A DNA stretch of 64,000 nt from Verrucomicrobiota bacterium (lineage in GTDB: Bacteria > Verrucomicrobiota > Verrucomicrobiia > Chthoniobacterales > Chthoniobacteraceae), in the NCBI GenBank assembly GCA_009885995.1, contig VFJQ01000029.1:17503-81502 (forward strand), given 5' to 3'. Position numbers and translations under genes: made by a program. Position 1 is the first letter of the stretch. The number at the start of each line of letters is the position of its first letter. This document shows, piece by piece, positions 1-8,886 of the stretch. The notes below the pieces were generated by a model, which worked only from the letters and a program-made list of their open reading frames with translations, searched no databases and had not been told where the DNA came from.

Positions 1-748
1 CCTCCGCTTCATTGAGCGTGCGCAACGCATCGAGTGTGCGCCGGCGCGTGTCGCGGCTCATGCCCGCGGGATCGCTGGCAAAGAGGATCGGATCGCCGAC
101 CGCGCGGCACTGCACGCCTTGGAAAACGCCGGGCAGAAATCCCGAGCCCCAGCACGCCTTGCCGCCCGTCGGATCCGAGCCGCCGCTGAGCAGCACGACG
201 TAGCCGGGCAGATCCTGGTTTTGAGAGCCGAGCCCATACGTGACCCACGAGCCCATCGACCCGGCGCCATTGCGCGGCGAGCCCGTGTAGATGAACAGCT
301 CCGCCGGCGCGTGATTGAACTGATCCGTGTTCATCGACTTCACGATCGTCACGTCATCCACGATCTTCGTGAAGTGCGGCAGCACCGAGCTCACCCACGC
401 GCCGCTCTGGCCGTATTGTTTGAACTCATGCGGCGTCCCGAGCAGCTTCGGCAGACCCTTGATGAAGGCGAACTTCTCGCCCTGCATGAACTTCTCCGGA
501 CAGTCCTCCTTGTTGTGCGCTTTCAGCTCCGGCTTCCAGTCGAAGAGATCGTGCTGAGGCGGCGCGCCGGACATCGAGAGATAGATCACCGCCTTCGCTT
601 TCGCCGGCAGCGGCGGCGCTTTCGGCGCGAGCGGGTTCACGACGTTTGCGCCGTGTGCGCAGAGCGATTCGAGCGCGATGGCGCCGAGGGAAAAGCGTGA
701 GGCGTCGGCGAGGAATTGGCGGCGGGTGTGGAAGAGGTGAGGGATCAT
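1..748 (-). CDS. DUF1501 family secreted protein (3' end outside window)
   Basis: This reading frame runs off the left edge; about 249 codons are visible from the ATG at 748. The N-terminus MIPHLFHTRRQFLADASRF carries a twin-arginine-type motif (RRQFL), so Tat export is likely. Later segments such as VIYLSMSGAPPQHDLFDWKP, KSMNTDQFNHAPAELFIYTG and PGYVVLLSGG are typical of DUF1501, a sulfatase-like family. In Planctomycetes and Verrucomicrobia DUF1501 genes are regularly paired with PSD1/DUF1549/DUF1553 genes, and here that partner lies directly upstream at 881-4282 on the same strand. The biochemical role of the pair is not established. Family assignment is firm; function is not. Confidence 0.85.
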   Translation of the reverse strand, partial: MIPHLFHTRRQFLADASRFSLGAIALESLCAHGANVVNPLAPKAPPLPAKAKAVIYLSMSGAPPQHDLFDWKPELKAHNKEDCPEKFMQGEKFAFIKGLPKLLGTPHEFKQYGQSGAWVSSVLPHFTKIVDDVTIVKSMNTDQFNHAPAELFIYTGSPRNGAGSMGSWVTYGLGSQNQDLPGYVVLLSGGSDPTGGKACWGSGFLPGVFQGVQCRAVGDPILFASDPAGMSRDTRRRTLDALRTLNEAE

Positions 749-773
749 GGCAGACGAGGTGAGGCGGCGAGCG

Positions 774-880
774 ATGGAGCGCTGGCGTCCTCGCCGGCCA
801 CCTTGCGGCCGCGCGAAGCGCGATCCATCGGGCGGCTTCGCCGCGCGCGGAAGTGGCCGGCGAGGACGCCAGCGCTCCAT
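774..880. repeat. Long inverted repeat between DUF1501 and DUF1553 genes
   Basis: Two perfect 28-base arms (774-801 and 853-880) begin ATGGAGCGCTGGCGTCCTCG and mirror each other around a GC-rich 51-base core that contains shorter palindromes. The right arm ends immediately before the TAA of the DUF1553 gene. It resembles the other palindromic elements in this window and could act as a transcript-stabilising hairpin or be a REP/MITE-like element. Confidence 0.75.
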
Positions 881-3800
881 TTAGCTTCGTGTGAGAAATG
901 CATCGAGGTTGAGCAGCACGTTTGCGACGGCGGTCCACGCCGCGGCTTCGATCGGATCGGCGCCCGCGGGCAGGGGACCGAGCGGCTTCGTCGCGAGCGT
1001 GAGCGCGTCATCCGGCGTCTGGCGAAACTTCACGAGCTCTGCATCGAGCAGCTTGCGCAACGCAGCGACGTGCTTCGCCTCGGCAGGCCGACCGAGCGCG
1101 AGCTCGAGGCCGAAGCGCAACCGCCCGTCCGCGTCGGCACCGCCTTCGCGTAGGATGCGCCGCGCGAGCGCCTGCGCGCTTTCGACGAAGACCGGATCGT
1201 TCAGCGTCACGAACGCCTGTAGCGGCGTATTCGTCGGCACGCGCCGGATCGTGCAGGTCTCGCGGCTCGGCGCGTCGAAGGCGAGCATCGTCGGGTTCGC
1301 CATCGTGCGGCGCCAAAATGTGTAGAGCCCGCGCCGGTAGCGATCCTCGCCCTCGCTCGTCGGGTATTTGTTCTGCCCGCCGTTGAACGCCACATTCCAC
1401 AACCCATCCGGCTGCGGCGGATACACGCTCGGCCCGCCGATCTTGTGACTGAGTAAACCGGCGACCGCGAGCGCCTGGTCATGCACTTCCTCCGCGCCGA
1501 GCCGCCGCCGTGGATAGCGCGAGAGCAGCCGGTCGCGCGGATCTTTCGCGAGCAAGTCGGGCGTCACCTTCGCGCTCTGCCGATACGTGGCGCTCGTGAC
1601 GATGAGTTTGAGCAGCCGCTTCACATCCCAATCGCGCATGAACTCGATCGCGAGCCAGTCGAGCAACTCCGGGTGCGACGGCAGCGAACCCTGTGTGCCG
1701 AAGTCCTCCTCGCTCTCGACGATCCCCGTGCCGAAAAGCTGCGCCCAAAACCGATTCACCGTCACGCGCGCCGTGAGCGGGTTGTCGCGACTCACGAGCC
1801 ACTGCGCGAGCGCGAGTCGGTCGAGCGGTGCGGCGGGCGCGGCGTGAAACGCGGCGGGCAGTCCCGCGGTTACGATGTCGCCCGGCATGAGGTAGTTGCC
1901 CTTGATGAACACGCGCGACTCGCGCTGCTTGTCCTTCGCCAGGTCGCGGATGATGGGCAGCGCGAGCGGCTTGATCGTCGCCAGCTCCTTCTTTTTCGCG
2001 TCGCGTTCCTTCACCAGAGCCTCGTAGGTCTTCGAGAGTGGGCGGAAAAAAGCGGCGACTTGCTGCGCTTGCGCCGCCGTCCGCTGGGCGGGCTCGACGC
2101 CGAGCGCCGCCTTGATCGCCGCGGGCAGCTCCGCCACGGGCGTCGCCGCCTCCGCGGCCAGCAGGCGGAAGCGCCCGATGGTCGCGTCGCCGCCGTGCGA
2201 TTGAGTAAGCTGGAAAGTGAGTAGCGCGTCGGCGTCGCTCCACGGCTTCACCAACTCGAACACCGCCGCGTGCGGCTGGCCGGTCGCACCACCGATGCCC
2301 CAGCCGGTCTTCGGGTCGCCGTCCAGCGCGCGGGCCACGTCGAAGCCCGGCTGGCTGTAATCGGCGGTGGCGTGAAAGAGCGGAAGCAGCGTCGCCTTGT
2401 TCGTCGCGACCGTCGCGCTCGGCGCGGGCGATTCCTTCACCGTCTGCGTGAAGACCGGCTGGCGCGCGGCATCCAGCACCTCGACGCGGAAATCGGCCAA
2501 CCGCTGGCTCACACCGCTGTCGGTGCGGTTCCACACCACCACGCGCTCGACCGGCACGTCGCGCCCGAGATCGACTTCCCACCACGGATCCTTCTCCTCC
2601 TGCGTGTGCGTGACCGACTTCGACTTGAAGTAATCCCCGTCGGTGTTGCCATCGACCGCCAGCTTCGCCGGGCCGTCGAATCCCGTCGTCGATTGCGACG
2701 CCTGGCCCTGCGGCGCGGCGTTTTTCCCGTCGCTGAAAATCTCGACCTCCGCGAGCGAAAGAAAGCGCGCCGAGCCCGGATTCACGATGCGCACGAAGCG
2801 GCCCCGAGTGGTCGTCTGCCCCGCGGGCGTCGTGAACAGCTTGAGGTCGCTGAGCACCGCGTTGCCATCCGCGGCGCGGCCTGGGCCGTTGTGATTGAAC
2901 GCCGCATCGGGGATGAGTTCGAGCCTCACCGCGGTGATCGCTTTCAGCGTCGTGCGCGCCTTCACTTCGTAAAAGGCTGCGTCCCCGGCGCCCGCGCGCA
3001 CCAGCACCGAACCATCCTCGCGCTTCTCCCACTGCTGTTCGCCCGAGCCCTTGAAGTCCTCCACCTCCAGCACCGACCACGCGACCGGCGCGGCGACTTT
3101 CGCTTCCCACACGCGCTGCTCGGCGTCGAGTTCCGGCGTCGTGGTCTTGATCTGCGTTTCGAGTTCCGCGATGCGCGCGTTCAGCTCCGTCATGCGCCGG
3201 GCTTCGTCGGCGGTGGGCAGCGGCATTTTCGGCTCTTCGTCGTTGCGGTCGGCGTCTTCGGTCTGATTGAAGATCGCGAAGAGCTGGTAGTATTCGCGTT
3301 GCGAGAGCGGGTCGAACTTGTGCGTGTGGCACTGCGCGCAGCCGGCGGTGAGACCCATCCAGACCTGCATTGTCGTCGCCACGCGATCCTTCACCGCGGC
3401 GACGCGATACTCCTCGTCCGGCGTGCCGCCCTCGAAGTTGGTCATCGTGTTGCGATGGAAGGCGGTGGCGATGAGTTGCTCGCGCGTCGGGTTCGGCAGC
3501 AGGTCGCCCGCGAGTTGTTCGATCGTGAACTGATCGTAGGGCAGGTTGCGGTTGAACGCGCCGATCACCCAGTCGCGCCACGGCCAGATATTCAGCCGGA
3601 AGAAATCCGACCCGTAGCCGCTCGAGTCCGCGTAACGCGCGAGATCGAGCCACATGCGAGCCCAGCGCTCGCCGAAGTGCGGCGACGCGAGCAGCCGATC
3701 CACGGCGCGTGCGTAGGCGTCCGGCGCGGTGTCTTCCACGAAAGTGCGCGTCTCATCCAGCGTGGGCGGCAACCCCGTGAGGTCGAGCGACAGGCGGCGA

Positions 3801-4282
3801 ATGAGCGTCGGCTTGTCCGCTTCCGGCGAGAGCGCGAGGTCGTGATGTTTTAGCTCCGCGTCGATGAACGCATCGATCCCGACCGCCGCCGGCTTCACCG
3901 GTTTCCCGAACGCCCAGTGCGGCGCGTAGTTTGCGCCCTCGGCGATCCAGCGGCGCAGCGTGTCGCACTCCGCGGGCGAAATGATGTGATGCTCCTTCGG
4001 CGGCGGCATCACTTCGTCGGGATCCTTCGAGCGCACCCGCAGCATCAGCTCGCTGTCGTCGGGTTTGCCCGGCACGATCGCCCGCACGCCGTCGCGATCT
4101 TGCAGCGCATCGTCGCGCACATCGAGCCGCAGCTTCGCCTTGCGCGAACCCTCGTCCGGCCCGTGGCAGTGATAACACTTCTCGGAGATGATCGGGCGCA
4201 CCTCGCGGTTGAAGTCCACGGGCGTGGCTCCGGGCGAGCGGGTGAGAAGGAGGAGGAAGCTGAGAGCCAGGAGCGGGCGCAT
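881..4282 (-). CDS. PSD1 / DUF1549 / DUF1553 domain cytochrome-like protein
   Basis: A 1133-residue exported protein. The chosen start (4282) gives a clean signal peptide ([19 protein letters not shown]); an upstream in-frame ATG at 4324 only adds 14 polar residues. A CxxCH haem-c motif lies at residues 36-40 (CYHCH), as in planctomycete-type cytochrome C (PSD1). It is followed by a DUF1549 region ([33 protein letters not shown]), a coiled-coil segment, a middle galactose-binding-like region ([20 protein letters not shown], as in F5/8 type C domains), and a C-terminal DUF1553 region ([39 protein letters not shown]). The architecture and the DUF1501 gene downstream are the standard pair in this phylum, often tied to polysaccharide use. 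The exact reaction is unknown. Confidence 0.9.
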   Translation of the reverse strand: MRPLLALSFLLLLTRSPGATPVDFNREVRPIISEKCYHCHGPDEGSRKAKLRLDVRDDALQDRDGVRAIVPGKPDDSELMLRVRSKDPDEVMPPPKEHHIISPAECDTLRRWIAEGANYAPHWAFGKPVKPAAVGIDAFIDAELKHHDLALSPEADKPTLIRRLSLDLTGLPPTLDETRTFVEDTAPDAYARAVDRLLASPHFGERWARMWLDLARYADSSGYGSDFFRLNIWPWRDWVIGAFNRNLPYDQFTIEQLAGDLLPNPTREQLIATAFHRNTMTNFEGGTPDEEYRVAAVKDRVATTMQVWMGLTAGCAQCHTHKFDPLSQREYYQLFAIFNQTEDADRNDEEPKMPLPTADEARRMTELNARIAELETQIKTTTPELDAEQRVWEAKVAAPVAWSVLEVEDFKGSGEQQWEKREDGSVLVRAGAGDAAFYEVKARTTLKAITAVRLELIPDAAFNHNGPGRAADGNAVLSDLKLFTTPAGQTTTRGRFVRIVNPGSARFLSLAEVEIFSDGKNAAPQGQASQSTTGFDGPAKLAVDGNTDGDYFKSKSVTHTQEEKDPWWEVDLGRDVPVERVVVWNRTDSGVSQRLADFRVEVLDAARQPVFTQTVKESPAPSATVATNKATLLPLFHATADYSQPGFDVARALDGDPKTGWGIGGATGQPHAAVFELVKPWSDADALLTFQLTQSHGGDATIGRFRLLAAEAATPVAELPAAIKAALGVEPAQRTAAQAQQVAAFFRPLSKTYEALVKERDAKKKELATIKPLALPIIRDLAKDKQRESRVFIKGNYLMPGDIVTAGLPAAFHAAPAAPLDRLALAQWLVSRDNPLTARVTVNRFWAQLFGTGIVESEEDFGTQGSLPSHPELLDWLAIEFMRDWDVKRLLKLIVTSATYRQSAKVTPDLLAKDPRDRLLSRYPRRRLGAEEVHDQALAVAGLLSHKIGGPSVYPPQPDGLWNVAFNGGQNKYPTSEGEDRYRRGLYTFWRRTMANPTMLAFDAPSRETCTIRRVPTNTPLQAFVTLNDPVFVESAQALARRILREGGADADGRLRFGLELALGRPAEAKHVAALRKLLDAELVKFRQTPDDALTLATKPLGPLPAGADPIEAAAWTAVANVLLNLDAFLTRS

Positions 4283-4376
4283 ATCGGGAGTCGCCGAGGA
4301 TAACCGCTTCGACGCCCCGGTCATGGGCGAAGCTTTGGCACTATCCTGCCCGAGCGACCGCGCCCCGTGAAAACGA

Positions 4377-4405
4377 AAAGGCCCGGCGCGAGGGCCGGGC
4401 CTTTC
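4377..4405 (-). terminator. Rho-independent terminator
   Basis: A 10-base GC-rich stem (AAGGCCCGGC paired with GCCGGGCCTT) with a short loop. Read on the minus strand it is followed by a T run. It lies just downstream of the small secreted-protein gene at 4430-4702 and would end that transcript. Confidence 0.8.
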
Positions 4406-4429
4406 GGAATATTTGACTCGCGAGGGAGA

Positions 4430-4702
4430 CTAGCTGCCCGCCGCGACGCTGTCGGCCTTGCCGTGCTCGCTGATGACCTTCACGGACTTGCCCACGAGGT
4501 CGGCGGCCTTGTCGGCGCCGGTCGTTCCGGGGGTGAGCGTGATGGTGGCGGCTTTGCCGTCCTTGCCTTCGACGGTGAGCGTCTTGGTGGCGGCGTCGAA
4601 GGACTTCAGCGTGCCTTCATTGGTGACTTTCTTCCCGCAGCCGGCGAAGGCGCTGCCGAGGCTGAGCGAGGAGATGGCGAGGATGGTGAGGAGGAGCTTC
4701 AT
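4430..4702 (-). CDS. Small secreted protein (90 aa), unknown function
   Basis: Starts MKLLLTILAISSLSLGSAFA, a clear signal peptide, with a Cys soon after the predicted cleavage site (AGCGKK), so it could be secreted or lipid-anchored. The mature part is about 70 residues with alternating beta-strand-like stretches (GTLKSFDAATKTLTVEGKDG, VGKSVKVISEHGK), which suggests a small beta-barrel of the DUF5666/OB-like type. It has its own terminator and stands alone, divergent from the HupE-like gene. No family is claimed. Confidence 0.7.
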   Translation of the reverse strand: MKLLLTILAISSLSLGSAFAGCGKKVTNEGTLKSFDAATKTLTVEGKDGKAATITLTPGTTGADKAADLVGKSVKVISEHGKADSVAAGS

Positions 4703-4816
4703 GTTGTTGTGTCTGGTTCGTTGATGTTTCGCCGGCGACGGAAATGTTGCCAGCGGGTGGACGTTTCTCCAAAGAACCACGGTGCGGGCAAGTCCAATCT
4801 CGCCGCCCATTCGCTC

Positions 4817-5977
4817 ATGCGTTCCATCTGCCTCGCCCTCGCCCTCCTCGTTCTCTGCTCCCTGCGCGCCGTCGCGCATCCGATCCCGGACATCCCGGTG
4901 CAGGGCCACTTCGCCACCGGCGGCGCGGCGACGCTCTTCGTCGAGGTGGACCCGCGCTGCTTCGACCCCGACCCGAACGGCGCCGCCTCGCTCACGCACG
5001 TCGTCTTCCGCAGCTACTCGGAGGAAGACCGCGCCGACCTGCGGCGCAAGGCCGACGCGCTGGTGCGGCGTAGCGTCGAGTTCTTCTTCGAGCCGCTCGG
5101 CCGCGTGCAACCCGAGTTCACTTTCACCTTCACCGGCAAGGGCCGCGCGCCGCTCGCCGCCGATGAAGACGTGGTCGTGCTCACCGGCGCGTGGAAGACG
5201 AACGTCCCCGCCGGCATCAGCGGCTGGAAGATCCGCGCGCTCCCCGGCGAGAAGCTCGCCGTCGTCTTCCAAAATGTCATCGATGGCCAGACGCACCCGC
5301 GGCTGAACGTCCTCTTCCCCGGCGAGACCAGCTTCACGCTCGATCTCACCAGCCTCGCGAACGCTCAGCCCGCCGCGCCCGCGCCCGGTTCCGTCTCCGC
5401 CCATGGCTCCAGCCGCGACGCGTGGAGCACGCTGCGCAGCTTCTTCGTGCAAGGCTTCCTCCACGTCCTCCCCGAGGGGCTCGACCACATCCTCTTTGTC
5501 CTCGGCCTCTTCCTGCTCAGCCGCGCGTGGCGGCCGCTGCTGTGGCAAATCACCGCCTTCACCGTCGCGCATACCATCACGCTCGGGCTCGCCACGCTCG
5601 GCTACGTGAAGGTGCCCGCGAGCATTGTTGAGCCGATCATCGCCGCGAGCATCGCCGCCGTGGCGATCGAGAATATCTTCCACCCGCGCTACACCCCGTG
5701 GCGGCTGGTCATCGTCCTCGTCTTCGGCCTCATCCACGGCCTCGGCTTCGCCAACGCGCTGAGCGATCTCGATCTCCCGAAGACCTCGCTCGCCGTCGGC
5801 CTCATCGGCTTCAACCTCGGCGTCGAAGGCGGCCAGCTCGCCGTCGTCTCCCTCGCCTTCGCCGCCACCGCCTGGCTGCGCGATCCCGCGAGCTATCGCC
5901 GCTGGATCGTGATCCCCGGCTCCGCGCTCATCGCTGCGATGGGCCTATGGTGGACCGTGCAGCGCACGCTGCTCTGA
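4817..5977 (+). CDS. HupE/UreJ_2 family membrane protein
   Basis: A 386-residue protein with signal peptide (MRSICLALALLVLCSLRAVA). The mature part starts with HPIPDIPVQGHF, typical of the family. An extracytoplasmic beta-rich half (about 25-195) is followed by a membrane half holding the family hallmark FFVQGFLHVLPEGLDHILFV and then several helices (AFTVAHTITLGLATLGY, LVFGLIHGLGFANALSD). HupE/UreJ proteins are linked to nickel or other metal uptake, and this longer subtype is common in diverse bacteria without hydrogenase genes nearby, as here. An in-frame extension to 4367 was rejected because it would place the signal peptide internally. Confidence 0.8.
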   Translation: MRSICLALALLVLCSLRAVAHPIPDIPVQGHFATGGAATLFVEVDPRCFDPDPNGAASLTHVVFRSYSEEDRADLRRKADALVRRSVEFFFEPLGRVQPEFTFTFTGKGRAPLAADEDVVVLTGAWKTNVPAGISGWKIRALPGEKLAVVFQNVIDGQTHPRLNVLFPGETSFTLDLTSLANAQPAAPAPGSVSAHGSSRDAWSTLRSFFVQGFLHVLPEGLDHILFVLGLFLLSRAWRPLLWQITAFTVAHTITLGLATLGYVKVPASIVEPIIAASIAAVAIENIFHPRYTPWRLVIVLVFGLIHGLGFANALSDLDLPKTSLAVGLIGFNLGVEGGQLAVVSLAFAATAWLRDPASYRRWIVIPGSALIAAMGLWWTVQRTLL

Positions 5978-5979
5978 GG

Positions 5980-6086
5980 GTGGAAGCGGCGCCCCGCCGC
6001 TTTGCTTGTGCCGACGACGCCCCGTCGCCGGATGCAGCGGCGAGGCGCCGCAGCCACCATCAAAGCGACGAGGGCGTCGCTTCCAC
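5980..6086. repeat. GTGGAAGCG palindromic repeat, host copy
   Basis: Starts GTGGAAGCGGCGCC and ends GGGCGTCGCTTCCAC, with internal smaller palindromes. It lies between two convergent genes, so it may serve as a bidirectional hairpin. The same end sequences recur inside prophage genes at 49773-49827 and 55225-55283, and one arm appears at 63931. Confidence 0.75.
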
Positions 6087-6090
6087 GGAC

Positions 6091-7161
6091 TCACCGCCCG
6101 CTCACGAACCGCGCGATTTGCAGCGCCGCATCCGGGCGGCTCAGCGCGCGGATGTTGTCGTGCCAGCGGCGCCATTCGCGGGCGCCATTCGCAAAGAGCC
6201 AGTCGATCTGCCCGGCGAGCGCATCGGGGGTGGGGCAGTGTGCGCCGCACGCGTGGTCGAAGAGGAGCTGCGCGTTGCCTTCCTCCTGTCCCGGCACGAC
6301 CTGCGTGATGAGCATCGGCGTCTGCGCGGCGATCGTCTCCTGCACCGCGGCGCCGCCGGCTTTGCCGATGAGGATGTGATGGGTCATCAGCAGCTCCGGC
6401 ATGTGCGGCGTCCAGCCGTGGATCTCGATCGGGCGGCCCGCGGCGGCTTTCTCGATGCGCGCGCGCAGCTCTTCATCGCGGCCGACGGTGACGGTGAGAT
6501 GAATGCGCCGCATGAGCAGCAGCCGCGCGACGACATCCGGCGCGGTGTCCTTCGCCGCATTGATCATGAAAAGCACGCGCGCCCCGTCGCGGGGATCGGG
6601 CCGTTCGGGCCGGTCGGCGGCGAAGCGCGGCGGCACGGGAAAGCCGAGTTCGTGAATGCGCGCCGCAGGAACGCCCTGCTCGCGCATCACGTCGCCGGTC
6701 GCGGCATTCGCGACGATGTAGGTGTCGCTCGGCGCGCGATGCCATACGCGGTTGATCGTGATCGAGTCCGTCACGACCGTGTGCAGCGTGAACGGCCGGC
6801 CCGACGGGAAAAGTTTCGCGATGAGGTAGCTGTATGCCGGATACACGCTCACCACCGCTCGCGGCTGCTTCTCCGCGAGCAGCTCCGCGAGCTGCTGCTC
6901 CACGCGGCTGAGCAGCGGCAGCGAGAACTCAACGAGTGGGAAGCGATCGATGAGCCCGAAGAAGAAGGCCCACACATGCGGCGCGGTATTGATGAGCCAC
7001 AAATAATCGCGCCGCGAGCGATCGTAGCTCGCGCCCATCGCGGTGAAAGGGTCGGCGATTTCCGACTCGATACCGAGTTGCTGACACGCCGTGTGCAGGC
7101 CGCGCGCAGCAGCATTGTGGCCTTCGCCGTAACCGGCAGTGAGAATGAGGACGGGGCGCAT
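6091..7161 (-). CDS. MGDG synthase-like glycosyltransferase
   Basis: 356 residues. The N-terminus MRPVLILTAGYGEGHNAAAR matches the nucleotide-sugar glycosyltransferase fold of monogalactosyldiacylglycerol synthases (G-x-GH motif). The C-terminal half has the glycosyltransferase-28-like acceptor motif region (HILIGKAGGAAVQETIAAQT, PMLITQVVPGQEEGNAQLL) used to bind UDP-sugar. It probably glycosylates a membrane lipid at the cytoplasmic face. The start at 7161 fits the family N-terminus; an upstream ATG at 7200 adds an unconserved stretch. It is divergent from the ferritin-like gene. Confidence 0.8.
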   Translation of the reverse strand: MRPVLILTAGYGEGHNAAARGLHTACQQLGIESEIADPFTAMGASYDRSRRDYLWLINTAPHVWAFFFGLIDRFPLVEFSLPLLSRVEQQLAELLAEKQPRAVVSVYPAYSYLIAKLFPSGRPFTLHTVVTDSITINRVWHRAPSDTYIVANAATGDVMREQGVPAARIHELGFPVPPRFAADRPERPDPRDGARVLFMINAAKDTAPDVVARLLLMRRIHLTVTVGRDEELRARIEKAAAGRPIEIHGWTPHMPELLMTHHILIGKAGGAAVQETIAAQTPMLITQVVPGQEEGNAQLLFDHACGAHCPTPDALAGQIDWLFANGAREWRRWHDNIRALSRPDAALQIARFVSGR

Positions 7162-7268
7162 GGGAGGCGCGGAGAATGCACAGCCCCGGCCTGCTGTCAC
7201 GCCCTCGGCGCTCGCATGATGCAGTTTCGCCGCGGCTGCCGCGCTTGCTTCGCTGGCTGCGGCGGGCG

Positions 7269-7883
7269 ATGTCCCGACCCAGAATGAAGCTCGATCATCC
7301 CGCGCTCGTGAAGCTGCTGCAGAGAGCCTACTCGGGAGAGAAGGCGGCGGCGTTTGCCTACATCGGCCATGCGCGTTCGCTGCGGGACCCCGCGGCGAAG
7401 GCGGCGGTGCGGCAGATCGAGGAGGATGAGTGGCAGCATCGCCAGAACCTCCGCGGGCTGATGGAGCGATACGAGGTGCCCGTGTCGCGCTGGCTGGAGG
7501 TGAAGCTGCACGTGATCGGGCGGCTCATCTCGGCGAGCTGCCATGTCATCGGGCGGTTCATGCCGTTCTTCTTCGCGGGGAAGCTCGAGAGCGGGAACGT
7601 GTGCGAGTATTTCGTGATGCTGCGGCACTTCCACGCGCTGGGCATCCACGAGCACGACGCGATGCTCTATGAGATGGGGATGAAGGAGAAGGAGCACGAG
7701 GTTTACTTCCTCGAGCAGGTCAGGACGAGCCGGCTGCTGCCGCTCTTCCAGCGGCTCTTCTCGTGGGGAGCGGGCTCATCGCTGAATGATGTGGACCTCG
7801 AGAAAAAAGCCCCGGTGCAGGACGGGGCCGGCTATTGCCGGAACTACAAGGCGCAGAGCCGCGCTGCGCAGGACCAACGCTGA
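7269..7883 (+). CDS. Ferritin-like di-iron domain protein
   Basis: About 204 residues. Carboxylates and histidines occur in the order expected for a ferritin-like four-helix bundle: E in SGEKAAAFAY, ExxH in EEDEWQHRQN, E in ESGNVCEYFVM, and EKEHEVYFLE. This resembles rubrerythrin or demethoxyubiquinone-hydroxylase-type proteins. A hydrophobic stretch (ISASCHVIGRFMPFFFAG) may be a buried helix or a membrane contact. ATG codons at 7269 and 7284 are both possible starts and neither has a strong Shine-Dalgarno sequence. Oxidative-stress or hydroxylase roles are inferences. Confidence 0.65.
   Translation: MSRPRMKLDHPALVKLLQRAYSGEKAAAFAYIGHARSLRDPAAKAAVRQIEEDEWQHRQNLRGLMERYEVPVSRWLEVKLHVIGRLISASCHVIGRFMPFFFAGKLESGNVCEYFVMLRHFHALGIHEHDAMLYEMGMKEKEHEVYFLEQVRTSRLLPLFQRLFSWGAGSSLNDVDLEKKAPVQDGAGYCRNYKAQSRAAQDQR
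7802..7828 (-). terminator. Candidate minus-strand terminator inside the ferritin-like gene
   Basis: GCCCCG (7809-7814) pairs with CGGGGC (7823-7828), and on the minus strand this is followed by a run of six T. It would suit the ankyrin gene, which is transcribed leftward and ends at 7940. It lies within the last codons of the opposing gene. Confidence 0.4.
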
Positions 7884-7939
7884 GAACTTCCCATCTTCAG
7901 GCTAGCTGACTTTTCGGGCAACGTGTCGAGGCGCTACAG

Positions 7940-8392
7940 TTAGGCGTTTCCGGCGGTTGTATTGAGGTGTTCTGGATGTCGGGGCGCTGGTGCTCCGACG
8001 GCCATCAACTGGGGCACGATTCTAGGATCGTTGCGAGGCATGCCAAGATCGTAGAGCGCGAGGTCGAGTGCGGTGCAGCCGTGCATATCGGTGGCAGTAA
8101 TGTCGGCGCCAATGCTGAGTAAGTAGTCGATGAACTCGGAACGTCGGAACAGAACCGCGTGATGGATGCCGGTCTTTTGAGTGACGTCTCGTGCCTCGAT
8201 GTCTGCTCCGGCTGCTTTCAGAACTCGCGCTACGGCGATGTGACCCTTGCGGGCACACCAAATGAATGCAGTGAGGTTGTATTCGTCACGGGCGTTTGGG
8301 TCACCGCCGGCGCGAATGGCGTCGATTGCACGGTCTAAGTCGTCAACGCGCCCTTTGGCTGCCTTTATGACTTTCCGATCAGCGGGAGACAT
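7940..8392 (-). CDS. Ankyrin-repeat protein
   Basis: About 150 residues from MSPADRKVIK. Ankyrin-type repeats are visible: DPNARDEYNLTAFIWCARKG, HIAVARVLKAAGADIEARD, TGIHHAVLFRRSEFIDYLLS and GADITATDMHGCTALDLAL. There is no signal peptide, so it probably acts in the cytoplasm as a protein-binding module. Its base composition is less GC-rich than its neighbours, which hints at transfer. An in-frame ATG 21 bases upstream (8413) is an alternative start. The partner is unknown. Confidence 0.75.
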   Translation of the reverse strand: MSPADRKVIKAAKGRVDDLDRAIDAIRAGGDPNARDEYNLTAFIWCARKGHIAVARVLKAAGADIEARDVTQKTGIHHAVLFRRSEFIDYLLSIGADITATDMHGCTALDLALYDLGMPRNDPRIVPQLMAVGAPAPRHPEHLNTTAGNA

Positions 8393-8620
8393 AGGAAACG
8401 CCCAACTCCGCATTCAGCGACGCGGAAAATTCGTCTGAAATCGGATTCGGTTCCATGGGGCTTCGGGTTGCTCGCATGAATCCAAGCCAGCGGCGAGAAC
8501 GAAGTGCACGGACTTGGGCCAGCCGCGAGCGGGGCCGCGGCGAGTTTCGCGCTTTCCTGCCACCCGATCCGGCAAACGCCTGTGGCGTTGCCGCAAACTG
8601 GGAAGGCTTTGCCGCATCGG

Positions 8621-8716
8621 GCCGGCAGTCCGCGGCGAACCGCCGGCAGTCCGCGGCAAACCGCCGGCAGTCCGTGGCATCCGTTCGGCAGTCCGTGGCA
8701 TCCGTTCGGCAGTTTC
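8621..8716. repeat. 21-base tandem repeat, about 4.5 copies
   Basis: The unit GCCGGCAGTCCGCGGCAAAC recurs at a 21-base period with drift (GCGGC to GTGGC, AACC to ATCC). There are no spacers, so this is a tandem array and not CRISPR. It ends where the next inverted repeat begins. Confidence 0.8.
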
Positions 8717-8719
8717 ACG

Positions 8720-8837
8720 GTGGAACGCGCGCTCCGAGCGCGTTTTCCCAGCGGCCTGCTTCGCCGCAGGCGAAGCCATTCTTCGCGGGCCGCGCCTGTG
8801 TCGTGGTTCGACAACGCGCTCGGAGCGCGCGTTCCAC
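8720..8837. repeat. Inverted repeat with 25-base arms
   Basis: Perfect arms at 8720-8744 (starts GTGGAACGCGCGCTCCGAGC) and 8813-8837 flank a 68-base core that has its own GC palindromes. Its layout matches the elements at 774-880 and 5980-6086, which suggests related non-autonomous elements. Confidence 0.75.
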
Positions 8838-8886
8838 CGTTGCGCGGCTGGATTTTCCAAGCTCCCGCGGCGACGGGGCGAGGGCT

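Larger units (their letters stand above)
8393..8886. other. Gene-free stretch rich in repeats
   Basis: About 490 bases between the ankyrin gene and fabF. No reading frame here looks like a real gene. The right two thirds are a 21-base tandem array followed by a long inverted repeat (separate entries). The rest shows nothing recognisable. Confidence 0.7.

Noticed and set aside
2270..3853. Long plus-strand frame opposite the DUF1553 gene
   Set aside because: Arg/His-rich product without domains, a common antisense artefact in GC-rich DNA; the minus-strand protein has clear domains.
4367..4816. N-terminal extension of the HupE/UreJ protein by 150 residues
   Set aside because: It would run over the terminator and antisense to the small secreted-protein gene, and would bury an obvious signal peptide.
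8621..8716. CRISPR-like array
   Set aside because: The 21-base units are directly adjacent with drifting sequence and no unique spacers, and no cas genes are present.
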